Part shown: one piece after another, positions 7,017 through 13,895 of the stretch
Position numbering within the stretch: the stretch's first letter is position 1
Layout: every line of letters starts with the position of its first letter
NCBI GenBank assembly: GCA_023430145.1
Contig: JAEZCD010000158.1
Location: 1-18,800, forward strand
DNA length: 18,800 nucleotides
Direction: 5' to 3'
Origin: Pseudomonadota bacterium
GTDB lineage: Bacteria; Pseudomonadota; Alphaproteobacteria; Rhizobiales; Methylopilaceae
Translations under genes and position numbers: made by a program
Notes under the pieces: generated by a model
What the model was told of the DNA's origin: nothing
What the model saw: only the letters and a program-made list of their open reading frames with translations
Database searches by the model: none

Positions 7017-7019
7017 TTA
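7017..7019. repeat. IS target-site duplication, right copy
   Basis: TTA directly outside the right inverted repeat. Between here and the deaminase stop at 7179 a minus-strand frame without a normal start is open (LRKLGSQRATGIAESLDGM and GGHFVFAAVTAPRNAL), possibly part of a gene interrupted by the IS; this is weak. Confidence 0.7.
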
Positions 7020-7178
7020 GCGCGTTCCGAGGAGCGGTGACGGCGGCGAAAACGAAATGCCCGCCAGCGGCCTCCGCTCGCACGAGAAGCGGCATTCCGT
7101 CTAGACTCTCGGCAATGCCGGTCGCGCGCTGGCTTCCCAGCTTCCGGAGCGCCTGCGCGGGAAAGGACGGCGCCGGTG

Positions 7179-7703
7179 TTACCGTCGCCAGAAGGTCCGG
7201 TGCGGGGCGAGGAGCTCGTCCTCGATCTCAGGAAAGGGGCCAAGGACCTCGATTGGCTTCTGGCCGGAGTCGAGGACCGTCCGCGCCGCGAGGCTCATGG
7301 TCGGGTTCTCGGGGTGGTCGCCGGTCTCTGCGAGGAGCTTCGCCTCCTCGAAACCATAGACCAAGCGACCGATATTCGCCCAATAGAGCGCACCGGTGCA
7401 CATGGCACAGGGCTCGCCGGTCGAGACCAGCGTGCAGGTCCACAGGAAATCCGCCGGATAGGCCGCCGCGGCGCGCCGGCAGAGCTCGGTCTCCGCGTGA
7501 CGCAGCGTGTCGATATTGCCCTGGCGCATGAGGATGCGGCTGTCGGGCCCAACCAGGACGGCTCCGAAGGGATGGTGTCCATGCGCCGCCGCCTCGCGCG
7601 CGACTTCGCCGGCGGCGAGGAGGTGGGCGATCATCTCGGTGCGGGACATGGGACGGGAGCCTACGGCGGTGAGGGCTTCGAGATGGGCGGCGGACGGCGA
7701 CAT
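7179..7703 (-). CDS. nucleoside deaminase (CDA/TadA-like superfamily)
   Basis: A 174-residue zinc deaminase. Zinc and proton-shuttle residues are visible: His69 and Glu71 in RHAET, and Cys99 and Cys102 in EPCAMCTGAL. HHPFGAVLVGPDSRIL precedes them, and the protein ends in HRTFW, as in COG0590 nucleoside deaminases. It probably hydrolytically deaminates a free purine or pyrimidine base or nucleoside. The HAET variant and overall pattern argue against TadA itself, which has HAE(I/M). The exact substrate cannot be read from sequence. An internal ATG at 7649 (MSRTEMIAHLL) is an alternative start that would better fit usual family length. The gene is separated from the small genes upstream by about 80 bp. 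Confidence 0.85.
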   Translation of the reverse strand: MSPSAAHLEALTAVGSRPMSRTEMIAHLLAAGEVAREAAAHGHHPFGAVLVGPDSRILMRQGNIDTLRHAETELCRRAAAAYPADFLWTCTLVSTGEPCAMCTGALYWANIGRLVYGFEEAKLLAETGDHPENPTMSLAARTVLDSGQKPIEVLGPFPEIEDELLAPHRTFWRR

Positions 7704-7783
7704 GGTCCGGACCGATTCCGGGAGCTGCGGAGGGAGTCAAGCGGCGGACGGTCGCGTCGGCGTCGGCTGCGGAACCCCAGGGC

Positions 7784-7993
7784 TTACTGCGGGCCACGAC
7801 CGCGGCGAGGCTTGCCGACATGGTCGAGCAGCCAGGCCTCGATCACGTCGGCTCGATCCTCGTTCGACCGGAACCGATACTCGCCGGCCTTGCTGATGGC
7901 GAACAGCCTCGCGTGCGTCGCGGTTGCCCGATCCCCGGGTGAGAGCGCGAGCCATTCGCGGAGGATGGCTTCCCGGGCCTCGTCCCGCTTCAT
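7784..7993 (-). CDS. hypothetical small protein
   Basis: A 69-residue soluble protein: MKRDEAREAILREWLALSPG, then an alpha/beta-looking middle (FAISKAGEYRFRSNEDRADVIEAWLL) and a basic tail. Its composition and layout resemble small unknowns common in Methylobacterium-type genomes, with no known function. Its ATG overlaps the stop of the upstream gene by 4 nt, supporting translation as part of the minus-strand run that starts near 9431. Confidence 0.6.
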   Translation of the reverse strand: MKRDEAREAILREWLALSPGDRATATHARLFAISKAGEYRFRSNEDRADVIEAWLLDHVGKPRRGRGPQ

Positions 7994-8223
7994 GGATCGC
8001 CCGTCTTTCCCGTCCGGAACAGGACCACCGGATCATCTTCCCAGTTACCGGTGTCGAGGTCACCGCTTTTCGACCAGGCGATGACGCCGGCCTTGCGTGG
8101 GGCCCAGAGCTGCGCCTTCATGCGTGCCTCGCCGGCCGACTGGCATTCGATCGGCTCCTCGGCGACGAGACCCTCGTCGGTCTCGACGAACGTCTGCACG
8201 ACATGCATCGTGATGCGGGCCAA
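7990..8223 (-). CDS. hypothetical small protein
   Basis: A 77-residue protein with MHVVQTFVETDEGLVAEEPIECQSAGEARMKA and AWSKSGDLDTGNWEDDPVVLFRTG. I recognise this pattern from small conserved unknowns of Rhizobiales, function unknown. The start is TTG, supported by GGAG 7 nt upstream; an ATG five codons in is the alternative. The start lies 3 nt after the upstream stop and its own stop overlaps the next ATG, so it is tightly coupled with both neighbours. Confidence 0.65.
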   Translation of the reverse strand: MARITMHVVQTFVETDEGLVAEEPIECQSAGEARMKAQLWAPRKAGVIAWSKSGDLDTGNWEDDPVVLFRTGKTGDP

Positions 8224-8226
8224 CGA

Positions 8227-8454
8227 TCAACTCCAATGCGGATCGTTGTCGTTCGCCGCGGGCATCTTCGGCGGATCGATCAGCCCGGGGCCGAAGGCCG
8301 CGCCAACAAGCGCCGCGCTGGCTATGAGCAACGCGACAAACGTCGTGTCGCCTCGCCAAGCCGTCCAGCCGGCGAGACCGACGCACAGGGCGGCGAGAAC
8401 GCCCGTGAGCAGCCGCACCGGGCCGCTCAGTTGCCCACCGCGTCTTTCACGCAT
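8227..8454 (-). CDS. small membrane protein, hypothetical
   Basis: A 75-residue protein with two hydrophobic segments (about 13-29, LLTGVLAALCVGLAGW, and about 37-54, TTFVALLIASAALVGAAF), probably two membrane helices with a short polar tail PKMPAANDNDPHWS. Function unknown. The start codon lies inside the last 28 nt of the PsiF-repeat gene and has no good Shine-Dalgarno, so the exact start is uncertain. Confidence 0.58.
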   Translation of the reverse strand: MRERRGGQLSGPVRLLTGVLAALCVGLAGWTAWRGDTTFVALLIASAALVGAAFGPGLIDPPKMPAANDNDPHWS

Positions 8455-8663
8455 TTGCCCGTGAAGCTCGTCTTGGCGGCGCCGTGCAGCTTCTTCTCAG
8501 CGGCCTGTGTGTCGCAGCTCGCTGTCGCGTCCCGCTCGCACTTACCGAGGAACGATGTCCGGGCGGCACCCGCAAGCTTTTTGCCATCCGCGTCGCTGAT
8601 GCAGGTGGCGAGCGCAGACCCTGAGAAGGCGAGGAGGATAGCAATGGCGACTATGGTCTTCAT
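8427..8663 (-). CDS. secreted PsiF-repeat protein
   Basis: A 78-residue protein starting at the ATG at 8663, which places a clean signal peptide (MKTIVAIAILLAFSGSALA) at the N-terminus; longer upstream extensions look non-coding. The mature part consists of two PsiF-type repeats, KKLAGAARTSFLGKC and KKLHGAAKTSFTGKC, each with its cysteine. PsiF repeats occur in small periplasmic proteins; E. coli psiF is phosphate-starvation inducible, but the molecular role is unknown. I see no reason to assume phosphate control here. It lies between the thermonuclease and the small membrane protein on the same strand. Confidence 0.8.
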   Translation of the reverse strand: MKTIVAIAILLAFSGSALATCISDADGKKLAGAARTSFLGKCERDATASCDTQAAEKKLHGAAKTSFTGKCVKDAVGN

Positions 8664-8706
8664 ATCGAGACTCGCGACAAATGCACCGCGGTGGCACGGT
8701 AGCGCG

Positions 8707-9108
8707 TCACGGCTCGCCGCACCACGGCCCTGGCTGCTCCCGGCTCTGGCCGGGCCGGTACGGTAGCGCAAGCCCCTCCCGGATCAACAAGGCGGCGACA
8801 TCTTCGCCGCCGATCGACACCTCCGCGAGCACGCGCCGGTAGCGGTCGTGGCCTTGTCGGGAGATCGAGAAGCGACGCCCGGACGCCACCAACTCCTCAA
8901 GCCGCTCCTTGGCTCGCATCGCCAGTGCGAACTCGCGGTTGCAGCGCGCGCCGTGCAACTCCGGCGTGTCGACGTCGAGAACCCGGATGCGCTCGCCCGA
9001 TGTCAGCTCGAGCGTGTCGCCGTCGATGATGCGCGCGACGCCGATCGGCTCGGCGGCAGCAATCGCGACCGCGAGTGTCAGCAGGGCACCGGCGGTCACC
9101 ACTCGCAT
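8707..9108 (-). CDS. secreted thermonuclease-family (SNase-like) protein
   Basis: A 133-residue protein: signal peptide (about 1-19), then an SNase OB-fold. The family pattern is clear: ARIIDGDTLEL, IRVLDVDTPEL, and HDRYRRVLAEV, with Arg42, Glu50 and Arg92 matching the three catalytic residues of staphylococcal nuclease. LIREGLALPY is the usual C-terminal strand and turn. It is predicted to cut nucleic acid outside the cytoplasm with calcium, but many bacterial relatives have not been tested. Its start overlaps the end of the Excalibur-domain gene by 13 nt, so the two secreted proteins are made together. Confidence 0.85.
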   Translation of the reverse strand: MRVVTAGALLTLAVAIAAAEPIGVARIIDGDTLELTSGERIRVLDVDTPELHGARCNREFALAMRAKERLEELVASGRRFSISRQGHDRYRRVLAEVSIGGEDVAALLIREGLALPYRPGQSREQPGPWCGEP

Positions 9109-9431
9109 GCGATTCCGTCATTGTCTCGATCGAGGCGTCGCGCATATCGCGGATCATCCGCCCGGATATTCCCGACGCCGGCGGCGTGCGCATCGCTGCA
9201 ACTCCGGAAGGGACGCACGCCGACCGGCCGTGGACCGACACGCGGCATCACCGGCAGTTTTGCCCTGCTCGGCGCCCCTGCGCCGCGGTGGCAGCGATAC
9301 TCGCCAGTCTTCCGATTGTTGTGGCAGCCCTCGGCGAGCCCGCCCGGATGCGCACGAACGCTCGACGCCAAGGCGGCGGCGGCAAGGACGATGCCGAGGG
9401 TTACTGAAATCTGCCAAGTGCAGACCGTCAT
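9096..9431 (-). CDS. secreted Excalibur-domain protein with Cys/His-rich segment
   Basis: A 111-residue protein. A signal peptide (about 1-28) is followed by HPGGLAEGCHNNRKTGEYRCHRG, like the YHYH-type short domain in which Cys and His could bind metal. The C-terminus ends FRSCSDAHAAGVGNIRADD and LDRDNDGIACEW, the Excalibur calcium-binding motif. Excalibur domains are often joined to or next to SNase-like nucleases; here the next gene is exactly such a nuclease, overlapping by 13 nt. A role in calcium-dependent surface or DNA binding is inferred. Confidence 0.8.
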   Translation of the reverse strand: MTVCTWQISVTLGIVLAAAALASSVRAHPGGLAEGCHNNRKTGEYRCHRGAGAPSRAKLPVMPRVGPRPVGVRPFRSCSDAHAAGVGNIRADDPRYARRLDRDNDGIACEW

Positions 9432-9465
9432 CTGGGCAACTTTGCCGATGACCGGCGAGGAGTCG

Positions 9466-9534
9466 AGTCACCTCCGTGGCGGTGACCAGATGTTCGTGGC
9501 ATCGAACCGCTTGCCGCGACTTCACGGTCGTGAA
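9466..9534. repeat. dyad-rich segment related to 2569-2608
   Basis: Contains GTCACC-N8-GGTGAC, a GTTCG-N6-CGAAC dyad at 9491-9508 and TTCACG-GT-CGTGAA at 9521-9534. The last two have the same order as the dyads at 2569-2586 and 2595-2608. It lies upstream of the Excalibur/nuclease operon and could be an operator, or debris of a shared coding sequence. Confidence 0.45.
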
Positions 9535-9572
9535 CGCATGTAAGCCTCGCCGCGACCAACTGGGTCGGACGC

Positions 9573-9860
9573 CTAGTTCACTTCTCGCAGCCCCGCTCGG
9601 GCGAGCCAAGTCCGCCAGCATCCCGCCGCTGCTGTCATGGCCTCTTCCCTCGTTCGTTCCGATCCCTGCGTTGCGCCATCGTCGGGCAGTACGTGCAGAC
9701 AGGTCAGGAACCACAGCCATTGGGGGCCGTTTGGCCCGCCCGTTTCGCGGTAGATCTGCCCAATGTCGAGGTCGCCCGAGCGAATGAGGAAATGGTGCTC
9801 GACGCCGACGACGTTCGCCATATGGGGCCAGACCGCTTCCAGAGGGACAAGACGGAGCAT
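9573..9860 (-). CDS. hypothetical small protein
   Basis: A 95-residue protein when started at the internal ATG at 9860; a longer TTG-initiated version reaches 9917. The sequence LDIGQIYRETGGPNGPQWLWFLTCL and TREEAMTAAAGCWRTWLARAGL looks like a conserved rhizobial unknown with a Trp-rich core and an amphipathic C-terminal helix. No signal peptide or membrane segment is clear. It is separated from the Excalibur/nuclease run by about 140 bp and may be transcribed independently. Confidence 0.55.
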   Translation of the reverse strand: MLRLVPLEAVWPHMANVVGVEHHFLIRSGDLDIGQIYRETGGPNGPQWLWFLTCLHVLPDDGATQGSERTREEAMTAAAGCWRTWLARAGLREVN

Positions 9861-10052
9861 TGCGCGGCACCCACAGCACCACGCGATTAAGAACAAACAG
9901 CGAACATCGTCAACCAACGACCGCGAGTATGGCAGCCCTACCCTCGCCCGACTCCCTCAGGCTGCCCGTTTCCAGTGCGCGTCGACTTTGCCGCAGAGGT
10001 GCGCCGCAACAAGTCGACTCGCATTCCGCGAACCACCCCCCAGATTCGCGCG

Positions 10053-10985
10053 ATGTCCGCCATGTCGATCGCCTTCGTCCCGCCTATGCTTCCGACGCTC
10101 GTCGACGAGCCGCCGATGGGCTCGGGCTGGGTGCACGAGATCAAGCACGACGGCTATCGCACCTTGCTGCTTATAGACGGGGGCCGGGCGCGGGCCCTGT
10201 CTCGCCAAGGGCGCGACTGGACGGGCGACTTCCCCAGCGTATGCGCCGCCGCGTCGGGGCTGAGTTGCCGCTCGGCAATCATCGACGGCGAAACCGTCGT
10301 GCTCGACGCCAACGGTCGCTCCGATTTCAGCGCGCTTCGCCGGGCGATCCACCGACGACAGCCGCTCGTGTTCTTCGGCTTCGACCTTTTGCATCTCGAC
10401 GGCGAGGATCTACGGCGGCGACCCCTTGGCGAGCGCCGGGCTCGCTTGGCGGGGATGCTGGATAGGCGTGGGCCCGTACTCCAGTTCTCGGACACGTTTG
10501 ACGGCGATGGCGCGGCATTCTTCGCCGCGGCTGCCCGAATGGAACTCGAGGGGATCATCTCTAAGCGGATCAACAGCCGGTACGCATCCGGACGAACGCA
10601 GCACTGGCTCAAGGTGAAGTGCTTCGATGAGGGCGCTTTCATCCTATTGGGAACGGAGGTGAAGAAGTCGGGGCCGCCGGCCGCCCATCTCGCTCGCATC
10701 GAGGGTGGGAAACTCGCCTATGCGGGCAAAGCGATGATTTCGCTGACGGCCGAGAATCGGACGAGACTTTCCGAGCAGATGGCGGCTCTCGAGATCGAGA
10801 AGCCGGCCTGCCCCGAGCTGCGGCGGGAGCGTGGTGCTCGATGGGTGAAGCCGGAGCTCGTCGTCGGGGTGAAGCACCTGAAAGGCACCGGTGGGCTGCG
10901 CCACGCCACCGTGCGAGCGCTCTACACAGGAACGCCGGCCGGCGATGTCCGGTTACCCCCTCTCAATGCAGGAGAGCAAACGTGA
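10053..10985 (+). CDS. ATP-dependent DNA ligase, LigD ligase-domain type
   Basis: A 310-residue protein from ATG 10053, chosen because FVPPMLPTLVDEPP, the usual start of this family, follows directly; a GTG at 9975 would add 26 unrelated residues. The nucleotidyltransferase motifs are in order: EIKHDGYR with catalytic Lys31, DGETVVLD, FFGFDLLHLDG, EGIISKR, WLKVKC. An OB-fold region follows. The protein has the ligase domain only; no polymerase or phosphoesterase part and no Ku gene is seen in the window. It seals nicks using ATP; a role in accessory or stationary-phase double-strand break repair is known for relatives. The stop overlaps the GTG of the next small gene. Confidence 0.88.
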   Translation: MSAMSIAFVPPMLPTLVDEPPMGSGWVHEIKHDGYRTLLLIDGGRARALSRQGRDWTGDFPSVCAAASGLSCRSAIIDGETVVLDANGRSDFSALRRAIHRRQPLVFFGFDLLHLDGEDLRRRPLGERRARLAGMLDRRGPVLQFSDTFDGDGAAFFAAAARMELEGIISKRINSRYASGRTQHWLKVKCFDEGAFILLGTEVKKSGPPAAHLARIEGGKLAYAGKAMISLTAENRTRLSEQMAALEIEKPACPELRRERGARWVKPELVVGVKHLKGTGGLRHATVRALYTGTPAGDVRLPPLNAGEQT

Positions 10986-11197
10986 GTCGAGACGAAAAGC
11001 AATCGGACCAGCGACCTCGCCGAGTAGGGGGGCGCCAGGGACTACAAACGGGCGAGTCTCGTGACGGGCGAGACCGCAACGAACCCTACGAGCCGATCAG
11101 CCAGGGAGCGAAGAGAGCGTTCGACCGCGGAAACTACGGCCCGCAATCTGCGCCCGCTGAGCAGCCTGGCAAGGGATTGCGGAAAGAAGGCGACTGA
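10982..11197 (+). CDS. hypothetical small basic protein between ligase and SRAP genes
   Basis: A 71-residue, highly charged and Gly/Gln-rich protein, probably disordered. It contains RDRNEPYEPISQGAKRAFDRGNYGPQ. I do not recognise it. The GTG overlaps the ligase stop (GTGA), and the open frame ends 18 bp before the SRAP start, so a three-gene transcript is likely. Whether it takes part in repair is inference from position only. Confidence 0.48.
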   Translation: MSRDEKQSDQRPRRVGGRQGLQTGESRDGRDRNEPYEPISQGAKRAFDRGNYGPQSAPAEQPGKGLRKEGD

Positions 11198-11215
11198 ACG
11201 GAGCCGATCGAATCC

Positions 11216-11878
11216 ATGTGTGGCCGTTTCGTCCAGAAAAGTCCTGCGGCGGAGATCGAGTTCTCGTTCCTGACGCGGAACCCGCTACCGAACGTGCAGC
11301 CGCGCTACAACGCGGCGCCCGGTCAGGAAATCGCTGTCGTTCGCCAGCACCCCGAGACGTCTGAGCGGTCGTTGGACCTGCTCGTCTGGGGCTTGGTCCC
11401 GCACTGGGCGAAGGATCGCAAAATTGGCTGGAAGACCATCAATGCCCGCGCCGAGACGGTTGCCACGAACCCTTCGTTTCGACAGGCTTTCGAGAAGCGA
11501 AGATGCCTCGTGCCGGCCGACGCCTTCTACGAGTGGACAGGCGAAAAGGGCTTCAAGCAGCCACACGCCATCGCCATGAAGGACCGCCACCTGTTCGCGT
11601 TCGCGGGCCTCTGGGAGGGCTGGAAGGACCCGGCGACCGAACAATGGCTGCGGACCTTCACCATCATCACGACCAGGGCCAACGAGCTGCTGGCGCCGAT
11701 CCATCCGCGCATGCCGGTTATCCTGAAGCCGGCGGACTTCGAACGCTGGCTGTCGCTCGACCCTGATGCGGGAGTGCTCCTACAACCCTATCCCGCCGAA
11801 GCGATGGAGCACTGGCCAGTGAGTCAGCGTGTCAACGGCTCAGCGCTCGACGATTCGGAAATGCTTAACCCGTTGTGA
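11216..11878 (+). CDS. SRAP-domain protein (YedK/HMCES family)
   Basis: A 220-residue protein matching the family over its full usual length. The start is fixed by the catalytic Cys2 in MCGRF, the residue exposed after Met removal that forms the thiazolidine bond with abasic sites. Other active-site elements are present: INARAE (Asn76, Arg78, Glu80), FYEW (Glu106) and PIHPRMPVIL (His163). The family shields abasic sites in single-stranded DNA. Pairing with a LigD-type ligase is common in Rhizobiales and suggests a small repair operon. A weak Shine-Dalgarno (CGGAG) lies upstream. Confidence 0.92.
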   Translation: MCGRFVQKSPAAEIEFSFLTRNPLPNVQPRYNAAPGQEIAVVRQHPETSERSLDLLVWGLVPHWAKDRKIGWKTINARAETVATNPSFRQAFEKRRCLVPADAFYEWTGEKGFKQPHAIAMKDRHLFAFAGLWEGWKDPATEQWLRTFTIITTRANELLAPIHPRMPVILKPADFERWLSLDPDAGVLLQPYPAEAMEHWPVSQRVNGSALDDSEMLNPL

Positions 11879-11979
11879 GGCGTCTCTTTCCGCCATTCTC
11901 GGCGATCTGCTCCCCGGCATCCGACACGCGCGGCCCCCTCGCGAGTTCGGCGACTTGGCTTATCAATCGAGCCGGCTGA

Positions 11980-12008
11980 TTGACGCTGATTAGTCGACGG
12001 TGTCGTAT
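11980..12008 (+). promoter_or_regulatory. possible sigma-70 type promoter
   Basis: TTGACG at 11980-11985, then a 17-bp spacer, then TCGTAT at 12003-12008, 39 bp before the preferred start of the next gene. The -10 box matches only in its key T, A and T positions, so this is a weak call. Confidence 0.25.
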
Positions 12009-12047
12009 ATGGCCCCAGAGGGCGCTACAAGAGGCGAGGCCTTCCGC

Positions 12048-12968
12048 ATGCGTTGGGCCATAGGATTAGCGTTTACCCTGCTACTCTCCAACGCGGCCCT
12101 CGGGGAAGAGGTCGCCAGGCCTGCGACAACCGGAACCGATTTTTCGCGAGCGTGGCCACCGGGTGCCGCCGAAGCTTTGGCCGGCTTGGAGCACAGTTGC
12201 CTGGAGCATGGTTTGGGGCGGCTGACGTTCGACCCGAAGGTCGTTACACGCCAGGACATCAATGGCGATGATCGGCCCGACTTTTTCTTCCAATATTGTC
12301 AGTTCGCTTGCGAGCGCGGCTTCGGCGTGTTTGCCACGAACGGATGGGCGTGCCCCACCACAACTCTGGTTCTCTCGCAGCCTGGCGGTAATTATCGACA
12401 GCAAGAGGTACCCGCAGTCTTCAACATCATTCCGTCCACTAAGAAAGGTGGGCCTAGCCATCTTATAGTAAGAAAACGAAATTACTATGAGTTGTGCGGT
12501 CTTGCCGATTACCTCTGCGAATTTGAGATGCGTTACGAACCTGCAGTAGGCAAATTTGTTGAGACTTGTGACGATACCTGCCAAATAAGAGCTCTCGATT
12601 GGGAAGTCACTCGCAGGACGAAGAGAATACAGGAGGCTCTTGCCAACGCCTGTCGCAGCAGCTCGGCCGCCGACCTCTATGAGGATTGCCCGTACAGATA
12701 TCCGCCGGGACGGCTCATTGGGGCGCACTCCGAGCCGCAGTCGCCGACGGACCTTCTCATCGAAAGGTGGCACGAGTCAGAGCGGGTATGCAGGAGTGGA
12801 GGCGGCCAGCCGTCTGGAACCCAGAAGGCATGCGCCGAGCGCGACGAGTACGCCTCGCGCCTTGACGGGGCTGGTTGGTGTTACGGCCAACATGGGGACG
12901 ACTGGTCCGAGATGATATGGCACGCGTGCACGAGTTTCTCACTTCGTCCCGCTCCCCGTGCCCCGTGA
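12048..12968 (+). CDS. secreted cysteine-rich hypothetical protein
   Basis: A 306-residue protein from ATG 12048, chosen because it gives a clean signal peptide (MRWAIGLAFTLLLSNAALG); an ATG-equivalent start at 12000 would put 16 polar residues ahead of it. The mature protein has about 14 cysteines, so it is probably a disulfide-bonded periplasmic or secreted protein. DINGDDRPDFFFQYC resembles a calcium-binding or FG-GAP-type loop. The C-terminus (CAERDEYASRLDGAGWCYG, then WHACTSF) has the pattern of a rhizobial secreted family with no assigned role. I cannot name a function. Confidence 0.65.
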   Translation: MRWAIGLAFTLLLSNAALGEEVARPATTGTDFSRAWPPGAAEALAGLEHSCLEHGLGRLTFDPKVVTRQDINGDDRPDFFFQYCQFACERGFGVFATNGWACPTTTLVLSQPGGNYRQQEVPAVFNIIPSTKKGGPSHLIVRKRNYYELCGLADYLCEFEMRYEPAVGKFVETCDDTCQIRALDWEVTRRTKRIQEALANACRSSSAADLYEDCPYRYPPGRLIGAHSEPQSPTDLLIERWHESERVCRSGGGQPSGTQKACAERDEYASRLDGAGWCYGQHGDDWSEMIWHACTSFSLRPAPRAP

Positions 12969-13555
12969 CCTAAGGTGGTGTAGAGCTTCCCGGCTCATCC
13001 GCTTGACGGCAGTCTAAGTGGCGGAGCGGCTCGCCCCCGGTCGTCCACCGGCCCGCGTTCTCGTCAATGAACGCTACAGTTCGGCCGTGCACGTGACTAC
13101 GTGGCCGACAGGGCGGATGGCTGAGCGCTCCGGCTCTCGACGCGCCGGCGCCTCCGCTCAACTCGCGCACAGTCGTGATGTCCCGGCGCGCCGTCACTCG
13201 CCGTCGATCTCCACGCCGTCGTCGTCGACTTCGGCGCCGGTCCTCGTCCTCGACGTAGGTGGCGGGTGACGGAGCATCGATAGCCCCGCCTTGACGCAGA
13301 GACCGTGGCTGGCGGGCGTTCCCGTTTCCGCGCGCATACGCCGGCCGATGCGCGGCGGGCCTACGGCGCGTGCTGAGGTCGCGCGACTGCCGCCGGGCGG
13401 AGCCGGACTCGCCCCCCTCGGCGGCCCGCAAAGTGGCCGCCGGAAGCGGGGGAAGGGTTCGATGCTTGTAGGAGAGGCTTGGTCAGAAAATGGGCGCTGA
13501 GCTTCCCATGTGCTTCCCAACTCGCATTTCTGGGAAGCGATCTGGAGCTAAGTGT
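12969..13555. other. 590-bp apparently non-coding stretch before tRNA
   Basis: Open frames on both strands are Arg- or Pro-rich and look like shadows of GC-rich DNA; none has a credible start or recognisable content. No integrase is visible. The last 60 bp hold the GCTTCCCA repeats listed separately. This may be eroded island-border DNA. Confidence 0.45.
13501..13539. repeat. GCTTCCCA repeats beside the tRNA 3' end
   Basis: GCTTCCCA occurs twice as a direct repeat from 13501 and 13512, and once inverted as TGGGAAGC at 13532-13539. The inverted copy and the second direct copy can form an 8-bp stem. There is no T-tract on the tRNA strand, so it is not an obvious terminator. Short repeats next to a tRNA 3' end also fit recombinase arm sites. 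Confidence 0.5.
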
Positions 13556-13631
13556 TGGTGCCGCAAGAGGGATTCGAACCCCCGACCCCATCATTACGAA
13601 TGATGTGCTCTACCGGCTGAGCTATTGCGGC
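13556..13631 (-). tRNA. tRNA-Thr(CGU)
   Basis: A full 76-nt cloverleaf on the minus strand: acceptor GCCGCAA/TTGCGGC, D arm GCTC...GAGC, anticodon stem CATCA/TGATG with loop TTCGTAA (anticodon CGT, reading ACG), T arm GGGGG-TTCGAAT-CCCTC, and an encoded ACCA end. It marks the change from accessory-looking DNA on its 3' side (left) to more core-like genes on the right. Confidence 0.97.
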
Positions 13632-13895
13632 GCCGGTCGGCATCTAGCGTGGCGGCCCCGGCATTGCAAGGTTAGCGGCGGCCTGCTGCGCGGGACGCGC
13701 CGATGCCCTCGCCCGCGAGGGGTGCCGGCGGCGGCCCGACAGGGCGACCGGCGCATCGCGACCGAGCGCGGCGCGCCGGCCGGCGGCCTTCGGAAAAAAT
13801 GCCGCAAGGCCGGCCGCTCGGTGCCGCCTTGCCACCCGAGCCGCCGCCGTGGATAGTCCCGGCAGGGGAAGGGTCCGCCTGCTCTCGAGTTCAGT

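Noticed and set aside
13194..13520. possible integrase remnant beside the tRNA
   Set aside because: Both strands were read and no tyrosine-recombinase motif (R...HxxR...Y) was seen.
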